DNA from: Hypericibacter adhaerens
Lineage (GTDB): Bacteria; Pseudomonadota; Alphaproteobacteria; Dongiales; Dongiaceae
Length of the DNA stretch: 64,000 nucleotides
Assembly: GCF_008728835.1 (NCBI RefSeq)
Contig: NZ_CP042582.1
Location: 992,001-1,056,000, forward strand
Direction: 5' to 3'
Position numbers and translations under genes: made by a program. Of this stretch, positions 54,676 through 63,247 are shown in pieces. How positions within the stretch are numbered: position 1 is the stretch's first letter; every line of letters begins with the position of its first letter. The notes under the pieces were generated by a model, which had not been told where the DNA came from, did no database searches, and saw only the letters and a program-made list of their open reading frames with translations.

Positions 54676-56034
54676 ATGAGCTATCCGACACGCCGGATGG
54701 AGGACGACACGGCTGTACCCAGCTCGGCGCTCTATCGCGCCGTCTGGCGCTGGCATTTCTATGCCGGGCTGCTGGTCCTGCCATTCATGATCCTGCTCGC
54801 CACCACGGGCGGGCTCTATCTTTTCAAGGACGAGATCAACGGGCTGATCTACCGCCACGACCTGACGGTGGCGCCCGCGGACAGCGCGCCGCTCGCGGCC
54901 GGCGAGCTGATCGAGAAGGCCACGGCGGCGGTACCGGGCACCGCGGTGCGTTACGTGCCGCCAGTCGGGCCGGCATCGTCCGTCGAGGTCGGCGTCGCCA
55001 CGCCCGACCGCGGCACGATCTCGGTCTATGTCGATCCCTACCGCGGCACCGTGCTGGGCACGGTCGCCGATGCGTCCAAGCTGATGTTCGTGATCAAGAA
55101 GATCCACAGCCTGGAATATTTCGGCTGGCTCACGAACCGCATCATCGAGATCGTGGCCGGCTGGGCGCTCGTGCTGGTGATCACCGGCTTCTATCTCTGG
55201 TGGCCGCGCAACCGGCTGGCCGGCGTCTGGACGATGCGCCTCAAGCCCGGCAAGCGCGTGCTCTGGCGCGACCTGCATGCGGTGAGCGGCGCCTATGTCG
55301 GGCTGCTGATCTTCTTCCTGGCCTTCACCGGCCTTCCCTGGTCGGGATTCTGGGGCGCCAAGATCAACCAGTTCGTCGACGCGAACGGATTCGGCTATCC
55401 GCCGGAATATTGGCAGAGCGTGCCCAAGTCGCCGCTGCCGATGGGCCATGAGATGCACCAGGTCAACTGGAGCCTGGAAAGCGCGCCGATGCCGGAATCG
55501 ACCGACATGGGCATGGCTCCCATCGGCATCGACAAGGCGCTGGCGATCTTCGACAGGCTGGGCGTGACCAAGGGCTACAGCGTCGATCTGCCCTCGGGTC
55601 CCGAAGGCGTCTATTCGGCTTCGGTCTTCCCCGACCGGGTCGCGCAGGAGCGCGTCGTCCATCTCGATCAATATACCGGCAAGCCGCTCTTCGACGGCGG
55701 GTTTGCGGCGCTGGGCGTCGGCGCCAAGGCGATCGAATGGGGCATCAGCGTCCATCAGGGACAGGAATATGGCCGCTTCAACCAGTTCCTGATGCTGGCG
55801 GGCTGCCTCGCCATCGTCCTGATGTCGGCCTCCGCCCTCGTCATGTGGTGGAAGCGCCGCCCGCAAGGCTCGCTCGGCGCGCCGCGCCCGCCGGCGAATT
55901 ATCGCGTCGCCAAGGGCGTGCTGGCGATCGCGGTCGCCATCGGCGTGATCCTTCCGCTGGTGGGAGCCTCGCTGCTGGTCATGCTCGCCATCGACTGGCT
56001 GCTGCCGGCGCGGCTGCGAGAACGTCTCGCGTGA
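54676..56034 (+). CDS. PepSY-associated transmembrane protein (PiuB-like)
   Basis: 452 residues. N-terminal helix with WRWHFYAGLLVLPFMILLATTGGLYLFK (about 23-51, shown in part as WRWHFYAGLLVLP), the typical PepSY_TM start; PepSY-like segment GAIELIEKATAAVPGTAV-type; further helices near 145-175, 200-230, 365-385 and 415-440; HALHAVSGAYVGLLIFF-like histidine segment (DLHAVSGAYVG). His residues in WHFYAG, KIHSLEY and DLHAV could bind heme or iron. Such proteins are linked to siderophore reduction and iron uptake at the inner membrane. A TonB-dependent receptor is not in view. Confidence 0.85.
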   Translation: MSYPTRRMEDDTAVPSSALYRAVWRWHFYAGLLVLPFMILLATTGGLYLFKDEINGLIYRHDLTVAPADSAPLAAGELIEKATAAVPGTAVRYVPPVGPASSVEVGVATPDRGTISVYVDPYRGTVLGTVADASKLMFVIKKIHSLEYFGWLTNRIIEIVAGWALVLVITGFYLWWPRNRLAGVWTMRLKPGKRVLWRDLHAVSGAYVGLLIFFLAFTGLPWSGFWGAKINQFVDANGFGYPPEYWQSVPKSPLPMGHEMHQVNWSLESAPMPESTDMGMAPIGIDKALAIFDRLGVTKGYSVDLPSGPEGVYSASVFPDRVAQERVVHLDQYTGKPLFDGGFAALGVGAKAIEWGISVHQGQEYGRFNQFLMLAGCLAIVLMSASALVMWWKRRPQGSLGAPRPPANYRVAKGVLAIAVAIGVILPLVGASLLVMLAIDWLLPARLRERLA

Positions 56035-56040
56035 CCATGA

Positions 56041-56076
56041 AAAAAGCTGGCGGCGCTTGCGGGCGCCGCCGGCTGT
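56041..56076 (-). terminator. Intrinsic terminator of the prs-rplY-pth-ychF block
   Basis: On the minus strand AGCCGGCGGCGCCCGCAAGC and the complementary GCGCCGCCAGCT make a strong hairpin, ending in TTTTTT (56046-56041). It lies 31 bp after the ychF stop and just beyond the convergent PepSY-TM stop, which it may also serve. Confidence 0.85.
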
Positions 56077-56106
56077 TTCGCCACCGCTGCCGGCGGTGCG
56101 TGATCG

Positions 56107-57201
56107 CTACACGTTGAACCGGAAGTGGAAGATGTCGCCGTCCTTGACGACATACTCTTTCCCTTCCGCGCGCATCAGGCCTTTTTCCTTCGCCCCCTGC
56201 TCGCCGTTGCAGGCGACGTAATCGTCATAGGCGATGGTCTCGGCGCGGATGAAGCCGCGCTCGAAATCGGTATGGATCACCCCGGCAGCCTCGGGCGCCC
56301 GGGCGCCGCGATGCACGGTCCAGGCGCGCGCCTCCTTGGGCCCCACCGTGAAGAAGGTGATGAGATCGAGCAGCTTGTAGCCGGCGCGGATCACGCGGGC
56401 GAGGCCGGGCTCGGTGAGGCCGAGGCTCGCCAGGAACTCCTGCTTCTCGGCCGGCTCGAGCTGCGCCACCTCGGCCTCGATCGCGGCCGAGATCACGACC
56501 GTCTCGGCGCCCTCGGTTTTCGCTTTCGCGGCCACCTTGGCCGAGTAGGCGTTGCCCTCGGCGGCGGCGTTCTCGTCGACATTGCAGACATAGAGCACGG
56601 GCTTCGAGGTCAGGAGCTGGAGCTGGTTGAAGACAGTCTCGAGCTCCTTCGCGACCTTGGCGGTGCGCGCGGGCTTGCCGGCGCGCAAAACCTCGAGCGC
56701 GGGCGTGGCCGCATCGACCAGCGCCTTCGCTTCCTTGTCGCCGCCCTTGGCCTTCTTCGCCGCCGCGTCGACGCGCTTCTCGAGGCTCTCGAGGTCGGCC
56801 AGCATCAGCTCGGTCTCGACGATCTCCGCATCGCGGATCGGATCGACCGAACCCTCCACATGCGTGACCTCGCCCTCGAAGCAGCGCAGCACATGCACGA
56901 TGGCGTCGACCTGGCGGATATTGCCGAGGAACTGGTTGCCGAGCCCTTCGCCCTTGCTCGCCCCCTTTACCAGCCCCGCGATATCGACGAACTCGAGCTG
57001 GGTCGGGATGATCTTGCCCGAGCCCGCGATCTTCGCCAGCACGTCGAGGCGGGGGTCCGGCACCGAGACGCGGCCGACATTGGGCTCGATGGTGCAGAAG
57101 GGATAATTCGCGGCTTCCGCGGCCTGGGTCGCGGTCAGCGCGTTGAAGAGCGTCGATTTGCCGACATTGGGCAGGCCGACGATGCCGCAGGTAAAGCCCA
57201 T
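56107..57201 (-). CDS. ychF: Ribosome-binding ATPase YchF
   Basis: 364 residues, typical length. G-domain: GIVGLPNVGKSTLFNALT (P-loop, about 6), DIAGLVKGASKGEGLGNQFL (switch II), LYVCNVDE (NxxE in place of NKxD, the basis of ATP preference). A coiled-coil insert is at about 130-180 and a C-terminal TGS domain begins near 278 (LITFFTVGPKEARAW). It binds ribosomes and hydrolyses ATP; mutants are altered in stress response. The genes prs, rplY, pth and ychF are all read in this direction. Confidence 0.96.
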   Translation of the reverse strand: MGFTCGIVGLPNVGKSTLFNALTATQAAEAANYPFCTIEPNVGRVSVPDPRLDVLAKIAGSGKIIPTQLEFVDIAGLVKGASKGEGLGNQFLGNIRQVDAIVHVLRCFEGEVTHVEGSVDPIRDAEIVETELMLADLESLEKRVDAAAKKAKGGDKEAKALVDAATPALEVLRAGKPARTAKVAKELETVFNQLQLLTSKPVLYVCNVDENAAAEGNAYSAKVAAKAKTEGAETVVISAAIEAEVAQLEPAEKQEFLASLGLTEPGLARVIRAGYKLLDLITFFTVGPKEARAWTVHRGARAPEAAGVIHTDFERGFIRAETIAYDDYVACNGEQGAKEKGLMRAEGKEYVVKDGDIFHFRFNV

Positions 57202-57259
57202 GAGACCTGGATCCGTTGATAGGTGGCGGTTGCGTTTCGGTGGTGGGCAGGGAGCTTCA

Positions 57260-57350
57260 CCCCTCCCCCTACCCCCTCCTGCAAGGGGAGGGGGCTGGAA
57301 CTAGGAAAGACCTCGCCCCCTCCCCTTGCAGGAGGGGGTAGGGGGAGGGG
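57260..57350. repeat. Perfect 36-bp inverted repeat in the ychF-pth gap
   Basis: Left arm 57260-57295 and right arm 57315-57350 are exactly complementary over 36 nt around a 19-nt loop. Each arm also folds on itself (CCCCTCCTGCAAGGGGAGG). The right arm recurs at 33820-33855 with one change. It sits between two genes read leftward and could act as a large hairpin within their mRNA. Confidence 0.92.
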
Positions 57351-57365
57351 AATCGTAGGACGCGA

Positions 57366-58028
57366 TCATGACGCCTTACCGTTGCCGTTCTCGGTGCCTT
57401 CCGTGTCCTCGCCCGGCGCCTTCTTCTCTCGCGGCGGCTTGGGCGCGGGCGGGTTCAGCGTGTTGTTGACCTTGTTGAGGAAGTTGTTGGGCTCGCCCCT
57501 CGCCAGGTCGCGCAGCAGGAGCGGCAGGGCGTCGGCGACGGCGAAGCAGAACTTCTCCACCACCGGCCGCTCCTCGGCCGTGAAATCCGAGAGCACATGG
57601 TGGCGCACATGGTCGCGATGGCCGGGATGGCCCACGCCCAGCCGCACCCGCCAATAGTCCGGGCCGATGACGGCGTCGATCGAGCGCAGGCCGTTATGGC
57701 CCGCCGCGCCGCCGCCGCGCTTCACGCGGAGCTTGCCGAAGACGAGCTCGATCTCGTCATGCAGCACGATGATGTCGGCCGGGTCGATCTTGAAGAAGCC
57801 GCTCGCCGCCGCGACCGCGCGGCCGGAATCGTTCATGTAGGTGGTGGGGCGCAGGGCCAGCACCCGCTCGCCCGCGATCTCGCCTTCCTGGAAGGACCCG
57901 TCGAACCGGCTTTTCGGCGCAGAAAACCCATGGCGGTGGCTGATCGCAGCCACCGCCATGAAGCCGATATTGTGCCGGTTCGCGGCGTAAGAGGGGCCCG
58001 GATTGCCGAGCCCGACCAGCAATCGCAT
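57366..58028 (-). CDS. pth: Peptidyl-tRNA hydrolase
   Basis: 220 residues. Active-site motifs: [18 protein letters not shown] with the catalytic His (about 19), PTTYMNDSG (Asn), VLHDEIEL (Asp) and [15 protein letters not shown]. It cleaves peptidyl-tRNA released from stalled ribosomes. The last 30 residues ([20 protein letters not shown]) form a charged, Pro-rich tail beyond the usual fold. It lies 27 bp after rplY. Confidence 0.96.
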   Translation of the reverse strand: MRLLVGLGNPGPSYAANRHNIGFMAVAAISHRHGFSAPKSRFDGSFQEGEIAGERVLALRPTTYMNDSGRAVAAASGFFKIDPADIIVLHDEIELVFGKLRVKRGGGAAGHNGLRSIDAVIGPDYWRVRLGVGHPGHRDHVRHHVLSDFTAEERPVVEKFCFAVADALPLLLRDLARGEPNNFLNKVNNTLNPPAPKPPREKKAPGEDTEGTENGNGKAS

Positions 58029-58055
58029 CGGGCAGGGACTCCGGACCCTCGGGTC

Positions 58056-58838
58056 TTACTTCTTCTTGTCGCCGCCGGCCGGCTTGGCCGCCGCTGCGGG
58101 CTTGGCGCCCGCAGCCGGAGCCGCCGTACCCGCTGCGGGCTTGGCGCCCGCTGGCGCCGCCGCACCCGGAGCCGCACCCGCCGCCGCGCCCGCCGCCGCA
58201 CCTTCGGCCGCGACCGGAGCCGCCGCCGCGGCTGCCGCCGCCGCTGCAGCTTCCTGCGCCTCGATCTTCTGCGCCGTCGGCGCCGCGATCGAGGCGATGG
58301 TGAAGTCGCGCTCGGTGATGGTCGGACGGATGCCCGACGGCAGCTTCACCATGCTGATATGCACGGAATCGCCGATATCGAGACCGTCGAGATCGACCTC
58401 GATCAGCGGCGGGATGTTGTCCGCGTCGCAGATGAACTCGATCTCGTGGCGGACGATGTTGAGCACGCCACCGCGCTTGATGCCCGGCGCGGTGGTGTCG
58501 TTGAGGAACTTCACCGGGATCTGCACGCGCACCTTGGTGCCCGCGCCGACCCGCAGGAAGTCCGCATGGATCGCCCGGTCCGACACGGGGTCGAACTGCA
58601 CGTCGCGCGGCAGGACCCGGATCTTCTTCGAACCCAGCTCGAGATCGAACAGGGTGGCGTAGAAGGCCTTCTTCTGCAGCTCGCGCGACAGATCGAGCGG
58701 GGCGATGCTCACCAGTTGCGGGGTCTCCTTGTTGCCGTAGATCACGGCAGGCACCCGGCCGTCACGGCGGGTGGCGCGGGCGGCCCCCTTTCCGGCCCGC
58801 TCCCTCGCTTCAACGCGAAGGGTGTGCACTTCGGTCAT
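58056..58838 (-). CDS. rplY: 50S ribosomal protein L25 (general stress protein Ctc), long form
   Basis: 260 residues. The 5S rRNA-binding N-terminal domain has EARERAGKGAARATRRDGRVPAVIYG-type start (RAGKGAARATRRDG, about 14) and the TL5 C-terminal beta domain follows (VRVQIPVKFLNDTTAPG, RGGVLNIVRHEIE, LIEVDLDGLDIGDSVHIS). After about 185 there is an Ala/Pro/Gly/Lys-rich tail of some 70 residues ending GGDKKK, longer than in most bacteria and probably disordered. Part of the prs-rplY-pth order. Confidence 0.95.
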   Translation of the reverse strand: MTEVHTLRVEARERAGKGAARATRRDGRVPAVIYGNKETPQLVSIAPLDLSRELQKKAFYATLFDLELGSKKIRVLPRDVQFDPVSDRAIHADFLRVGAGTKVRVQIPVKFLNDTTAPGIKRGGVLNIVRHEIEFICDADNIPPLIEVDLDGLDIGDSVHISMVKLPSGIRPTITERDFTIASIAAPTAQKIEAQEAAAAAAAAAAAPVAAEGAAAGAAAGAAPGAAAPAGAKPAAGTAAPAAGAKPAAAAKPAGGDKKK

Positions 58839-58939
58839 GGGTCTCTCCTTTTTTCCTGACCATTCCCGACGACCTCCAGGGGTGTCGCCGGGCCTTCATC
58901 GTCCGCGGGATCACCGGACCCCGCAGACGCCTTCAAAAC

Positions 58940-59872
<933 letters not shown>

Positions 59873-60000
59873 CGCTTGCACCCGACTGCGTTCGCGGCGC
59901 CCGTCCCAAGGGCAGGACCTGCACCTGCCCCCCGCGAAGGCGGCCGGAGAGTATCAATCCGTCATAGGGCTGTAAACGAAATTGCCGCGCTGCGACAAAT

Positions 60001-60066
60001 TCACAAGAACATGAACAATATCAATGTAATGATGGCAAATCCGACGAGCATCAGAAGGTAGGGCAT
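60001..60066 (-). CDS. Putative 21-residue single-helix membrane peptide
   Basis: The minus-strand frame ATG 60066 to TGA encodes MPYLLMLVGFAIITLILFMF followed by L: almost wholly hydrophobic, as in small membrane subunits such as KdpF or CydX. AGGA lies 8 nt before the ATG, giving a proper ribosome binding site. The region is more AT-rich than its surroundings. It lies upstream of prs on the same strand. No homologue is recalled; it may be a chance frame, but the combination of start site and composition is suggestive. Confidence 0.4.
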   Translation of the reverse strand: MPYLLMLVGFAIITLILFMFL

Positions 60067-60182
60067 AGGGGGATTCCTGGCGGATCGGCCAATGGAGCGT
60101 CAAGGGTCCTCTGCCCAGACCTGTTGACCCGACCCTTGGGGCCGCCTCCATAAGAGGCCGGTCGGCAAGAAGGAGGCGAGTC

Positions 60183-61220
60183 GTGACCGCTCCCCCTGCA
60201 TTCCTGAACGCATCCGAGGCCGCCGGGCGGCTCGGCATCTCGATCAAGGCCCTCCGGCTCTATGAGGAGCGCGGCTTGCTCGCGCCGAACCGTACCGCCG
60301 CGGGCTGGCGGGCCTATGGTCCCGAGGCGATGAGCCGGGCCGCGGAGATCGCGGCCTTGCGGGCGCTCGGATTCAGCCTCGCCCAGGTAGCACGGGTATT
60401 GAAGGGCGACGTCCAAGGCTTGGAGCCCGCCCTGGCGGCGCATCAGGCCGTACTCGAGGGGCAAATCCGCGAGCTCGTCGGCAAGGTGGAGAAGGTCCGC
60501 GGGCTCAAGGACGACCTCGCGCGCGGTCAGGCGCCGACGGCCGGCCGGCTGGCCCAGCTGGCAGCGCCCGCCGCGCCCAGGCTCCGGGTCGCTTTCGACC
60601 TGCCCTGGCCCTGGGGTGGCGAACGGCTCGAGCTCACCGATATCCGAGCGCTCAATCACATCACGGGGCCGCTCGGCAGCGGCAAGACGCGACTGGCGAA
60701 GCTTCTCGCCGAGACGCTGCCCGATGCGGCCTTCCTGGGCCTGGAGCGGCTGGCGGAGAACGGTGCCGCGGCGCGCACCCGGCTCGAAGCCGACCCGGCC
60801 CTCGAAGCGCGGGTCGAGCGCAGCCTGGCCTGGCTCGTCGAGGATGGCGCCACGGCCTCGGATGCCCTGATCGCGCTGCTCGCCGGGCTGGAAGCGGAAC
60901 GCCCCTCCCTCCTGGTGATCGACATGCTGGAGCAGGGGCTGGACCGGGCCACCCAGGAGGCATTGATCGCCCATCTGCGCCGGCGCGGGCCCGGTGCGCG
61001 GCCGCTCTTCTTCCTCACGCGCTCCAGCGCCATCCTGGACCTGGAGGCGGTCGGCCCCGACGAGGCGATCCTCTTTTGCCCCGCCAATCACGCCCCGCCG
61101 TTCCAGGTCGCGCCTCACCCCTTTTCGCCGGGCTATGAGGCCCTCGCTTCCTGCCTGGCCCCGCCCGAGGTCCGGGCGCGGACCGAGGGCGTCATCGCCT
61201 GGCGGCCCGAGGTGGCGTGA
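60183..61220 (+). CDS. MerR-type helix-turn-helix fused to a P-loop ATPase domain
   Basis: 345 residues from GTG, with AAGGAGG 6 nt before it. N-terminal MerR domain: FLNASEAAGRLGISIKALRLYEERGLLAPNR, WRAYGPEAMSRAAEI, ALGFSLAQVARVLKG (about 8-75), then a dimerisation helix (about 90-115). From about 130 there is a nucleotide-binding domain with Walker A GPLGSGKTRLAK (about 162) and Walker B-like SLLVIDMLEQGLD (about 242), then RPLFFLTRSS (sensor-like). In ordinary MerR proteins the C-terminal part binds an effector; an ATPase there is unusual. Function unknown. Confidence 0.75.
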   Translation: MTAPPAFLNASEAAGRLGISIKALRLYEERGLLAPNRTAAGWRAYGPEAMSRAAEIAALRALGFSLAQVARVLKGDVQGLEPALAAHQAVLEGQIRELVGKVEKVRGLKDDLARGQAPTAGRLAQLAAPAAPRLRVAFDLPWPWGGERLELTDIRALNHITGPLGSGKTRLAKLLAETLPDAAFLGLERLAENGAAARTRLEADPALEARVERSLAWLVEDGATASDALIALLAGLEAERPSLLVIDMLEQGLDRATQEALIAHLRRRGPGARPLFFLTRSSAILDLEAVGPDEAILFCPANHAPPFQVAPHPFSPGYEALASCLAPPEVRARTEGVIAWRPEVA

Positions 61221-61238
61221 CGGCCGGCGCGTCGCCTG

Positions 61239-62390
61239 TCACTTCACCACGAGATCCACCGGCATCCGCGACAGCGGCTCGCAGCCCTGCTCGGTGACGA
61301 GCACCGTCTGGCCGTTGGTCATGGCGACGCCCTTGGCGCTGTCGAACAGGATGATGTGGATGAAGAACACCTGGCCCGGCGCCGCGGGCTCGGGGTTGCC
61401 GTGATAGAACATCGGCCAGTCCATCCAGTTGGGCGCGAAGGTGGTGCCGAGGCTGTAGCCGGTCGCGTTCATCCGGTTCTCGCGATGGCCGTGGGCATCG
61501 CAGACCCGGGCATAGGCGTCGAACACCTCGCCGATCGGCCGGCCGGGCCTGAGCGCCGCCTTGCAGGCCTCGAGCGCCTCGACCGCCACCTCATGCATCT
61601 CGCGCTGGCCGGGCAGGGGCTCGCCGATCGGGATCGTGCGCATCAGGCAGGCATGGTAGTGGCGATAGACGCCGGCGAACTCGAGCGTGAGCTGGTCCTT
61701 GGCGTCGAGCTTGCGCCGGCCGGTGAAATAGCGGCAGAGCAGCGCGTCGCGGCCCGAGCCGATGATGTATTCGTTGGCGGGATCGTCGCCGCCGCCGCGG
61801 AAGACGGCACCCTGCATCGCCGCCAGGATGTCGCCCTCGAAGGCGCCGGGGCCGGCGAGGCGATGGGCCTCCTCGAGCGCCTGGTCGGCGAGCTCCGCCG
61901 CGCGGCGCACATAGACGATCTCCGCCGGGCTCTTCACCAGCCGCAGCCGGCTGACCAGGTCGGAGGCGTCCTGGAGATGGCAGAAATCCTCGAGCGCCTC
62001 GTTGAGCCTGAGCGCGTTGCGGCCGGTGAGGCCATAGGCCTCGTATTCGACGCCGAGCCTCTTGTTGTGGAGCTTGAGCTCGGCCAGCATCGCCTTGAGC
62101 TCGAGCGCCGGCGAAGCCTCGGGGCCGTCGACCCAGATGCGGATATCCTCGATCACCGAGGTGTGCTGCGCCTGCCTTAGATCGGGGGCGCGGGTCAGCA
62201 GGAAGAAGCGGCCGTCGGCACCCAGATAGAGGCACTGGAAGAAGACATAGCCGAAGGTGTCGTAGCCGGTCAGGTAGTACATGCTCTCCTGCCGGAAGAT
62301 CAGCAGCCCGTCGAGGCCGCGCTCCTGCAGGGCCGCGACCGCGCGGGTGCGGCGGCCGGCCAGCTCATCGGTCGAGAAATGCAAAGCCAT
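61239..62390 (-). CDS. M24 (creatinase/Xaa-Pro peptidase-fold) protein without metal ligands
   Basis: 383 residues. The N-terminal creatinase domain (LQERGLDGLLIFRQESMYYLTGYDTFGY) and C-terminal pita-bread fold (KSPAEIVYVRRAAELADQAL, about 155) are clear. In metallopeptidases the site is DxG...DxTR, GHGxG, IEPG and E near the end. Here the corresponding places read LEFAGVYRHYHACLMRT, ATGYSLGT, FFIHIILF and NGQTVLVTE, so all five ligands are changed. Creatinase and ectoine hydrolase-like enzymes also work without, or with altered, metals, so a non-peptidase hydrolase is likely. Upstream lies pgeF, 57 bp away. Confidence 0.8.
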   Translation of the reverse strand: MALHFSTDELAGRRTRAVAALQERGLDGLLIFRQESMYYLTGYDTFGYVFFQCLYLGADGRFFLLTRAPDLRQAQHTSVIEDIRIWVDGPEASPALELKAMLAELKLHNKRLGVEYEAYGLTGRNALRLNEALEDFCHLQDASDLVSRLRLVKSPAEIVYVRRAAELADQALEEAHRLAGPGAFEGDILAAMQGAVFRGGGDDPANEYIIGSGRDALLCRYFTGRRKLDAKDQLTLEFAGVYRHYHACLMRTIPIGEPLPGQREMHEVAVEALEACKAALRPGRPIGEVFDAYARVCDAHGHRENRMNATGYSLGTTFAPNWMDWPMFYHGNPEPAAPGQVFFIHIILFDSAKGVAMTNGQTVLVTEQGCEPLSRMPVDLVVK

Positions 62391-62446
62391 GGTTCGTCCT
62401 CGGGTTCGAGGGGGAGGGTGCGCGCGGGCGAAGGTCTCGGACGGCG

Positions 62447-63247
62447 CTAAGGTTCCAGGCAGATCAGCGACAGCAGCCGGCCGTAATCCTTCTGGCCTTC
62501 GAGCGTGGTGCGCCGGTAGCTGAAGAAGCGGTCGGCCTCGGCGCAGGTATCGCAATAGGCGAGGTTGACGCGCTTGACGCCGGCGGCGCCGAGCCGCGAG
62601 GCGACATAGCCCGGCAGGTCGAAGAGATAGTGGCCGGCCCGACGCGAGGGCGCGAAATAATCCTCGTTCTGCGGGTTCTGGGCCAGGAACGGCGCCGGAA
62701 ATTCGGGGCCCACCTCGTAGGAGCGCTGCGCGATGCAGGGACCGATGCCGGCGGTGATGCTGTCGATCCGCGCGCCCAGCTTCACCATGAGCTCGAGCGT
62801 CGCCTCCACCACGCCGCCGATGGCGCCGCGCCATCCGGCATGGGCGGCGCCGACGATCCGGGCCTTGGCGTCGGCGAGCAGGACCGGTGCGCAATCGGCG
62901 GTGAGGATGCCGAGCGCGATCCCGGGCCGGTCGGTCGCCATGGCATCCACCTGCGGCGCCTCCTCGCGCTTCCAGGGGCTGGTGACATGGACGGCCTTGG
63001 CGCTGTGCACCTGGTAGCAGGTCACGAGCGGCAGGCCATCGAGATCGGCATGCGACAGGGCGCGGTTGCGGTTCTCGGTCACGCGCTCGGGATCGTCGCC
63101 CGAGCCGTAGCCGCAATTGAGCGAAGCGTAGAGCCCCTCGCTCACGCCGCCGAGCCGCGTCATGAAACCGTGACGCACGCCGTCGAGATCATTGAGCCGA
63201 CCGAGGGTGATCATGGCGATCGCGGGATCCGGGCTTCTCGTGACCAT
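62447..63247 (-). CDS. pgeF: Peptidoglycan editing factor / purine nucleoside phosphorylase PgeF (YfiH family)
   Basis: 266 residues of the DUF152 family. Metal/active-site motifs: CYQVHSAKAVHV, LTADCAPVLLAD and AHAGWRGAIGGVVEATL. It is involved in quality control of peptidoglycan precursors (removing UDP-MurNAc-Ser-type errors) and homologues show multicopper-oxidase-like or purine nucleosidase activity. Start ATG overlaps the midA stop (ATGA). An internal Met (MITLGRL, residue 12) is a possible alternative start. The midA-pgeF pairing is common in alphaproteobacteria. Confidence 0.93.
   Translation of the reverse strand: MVTRSPDPAIAMITLGRLNDLDGVRHGFMTRLGGVSEGLYASLNCGYGSGDDPERVTENRNRALSHADLDGLPLVTCYQVHSAKAVHVTSPWKREEAPQVDAMATDRPGIALGILTADCAPVLLADAKARIVGAAHAGWRGAIGGVVEATLELMVKLGARIDSITAGIGPCIAQRSYEVGPEFPAPFLAQNPQNEDYFAPSRRAGHYLFDLPGYVASRLGAAGVKRVNLAYCDTCAEADRFFSYRRTTLEGQKDYGRLLSLICLEP

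Noticed and set aside
57260-57350. CRISPR-like repeat array
   Set aside because: Repeats are palindromic, irregularly spaced and lack unique spacers; no cas gene is in the window.
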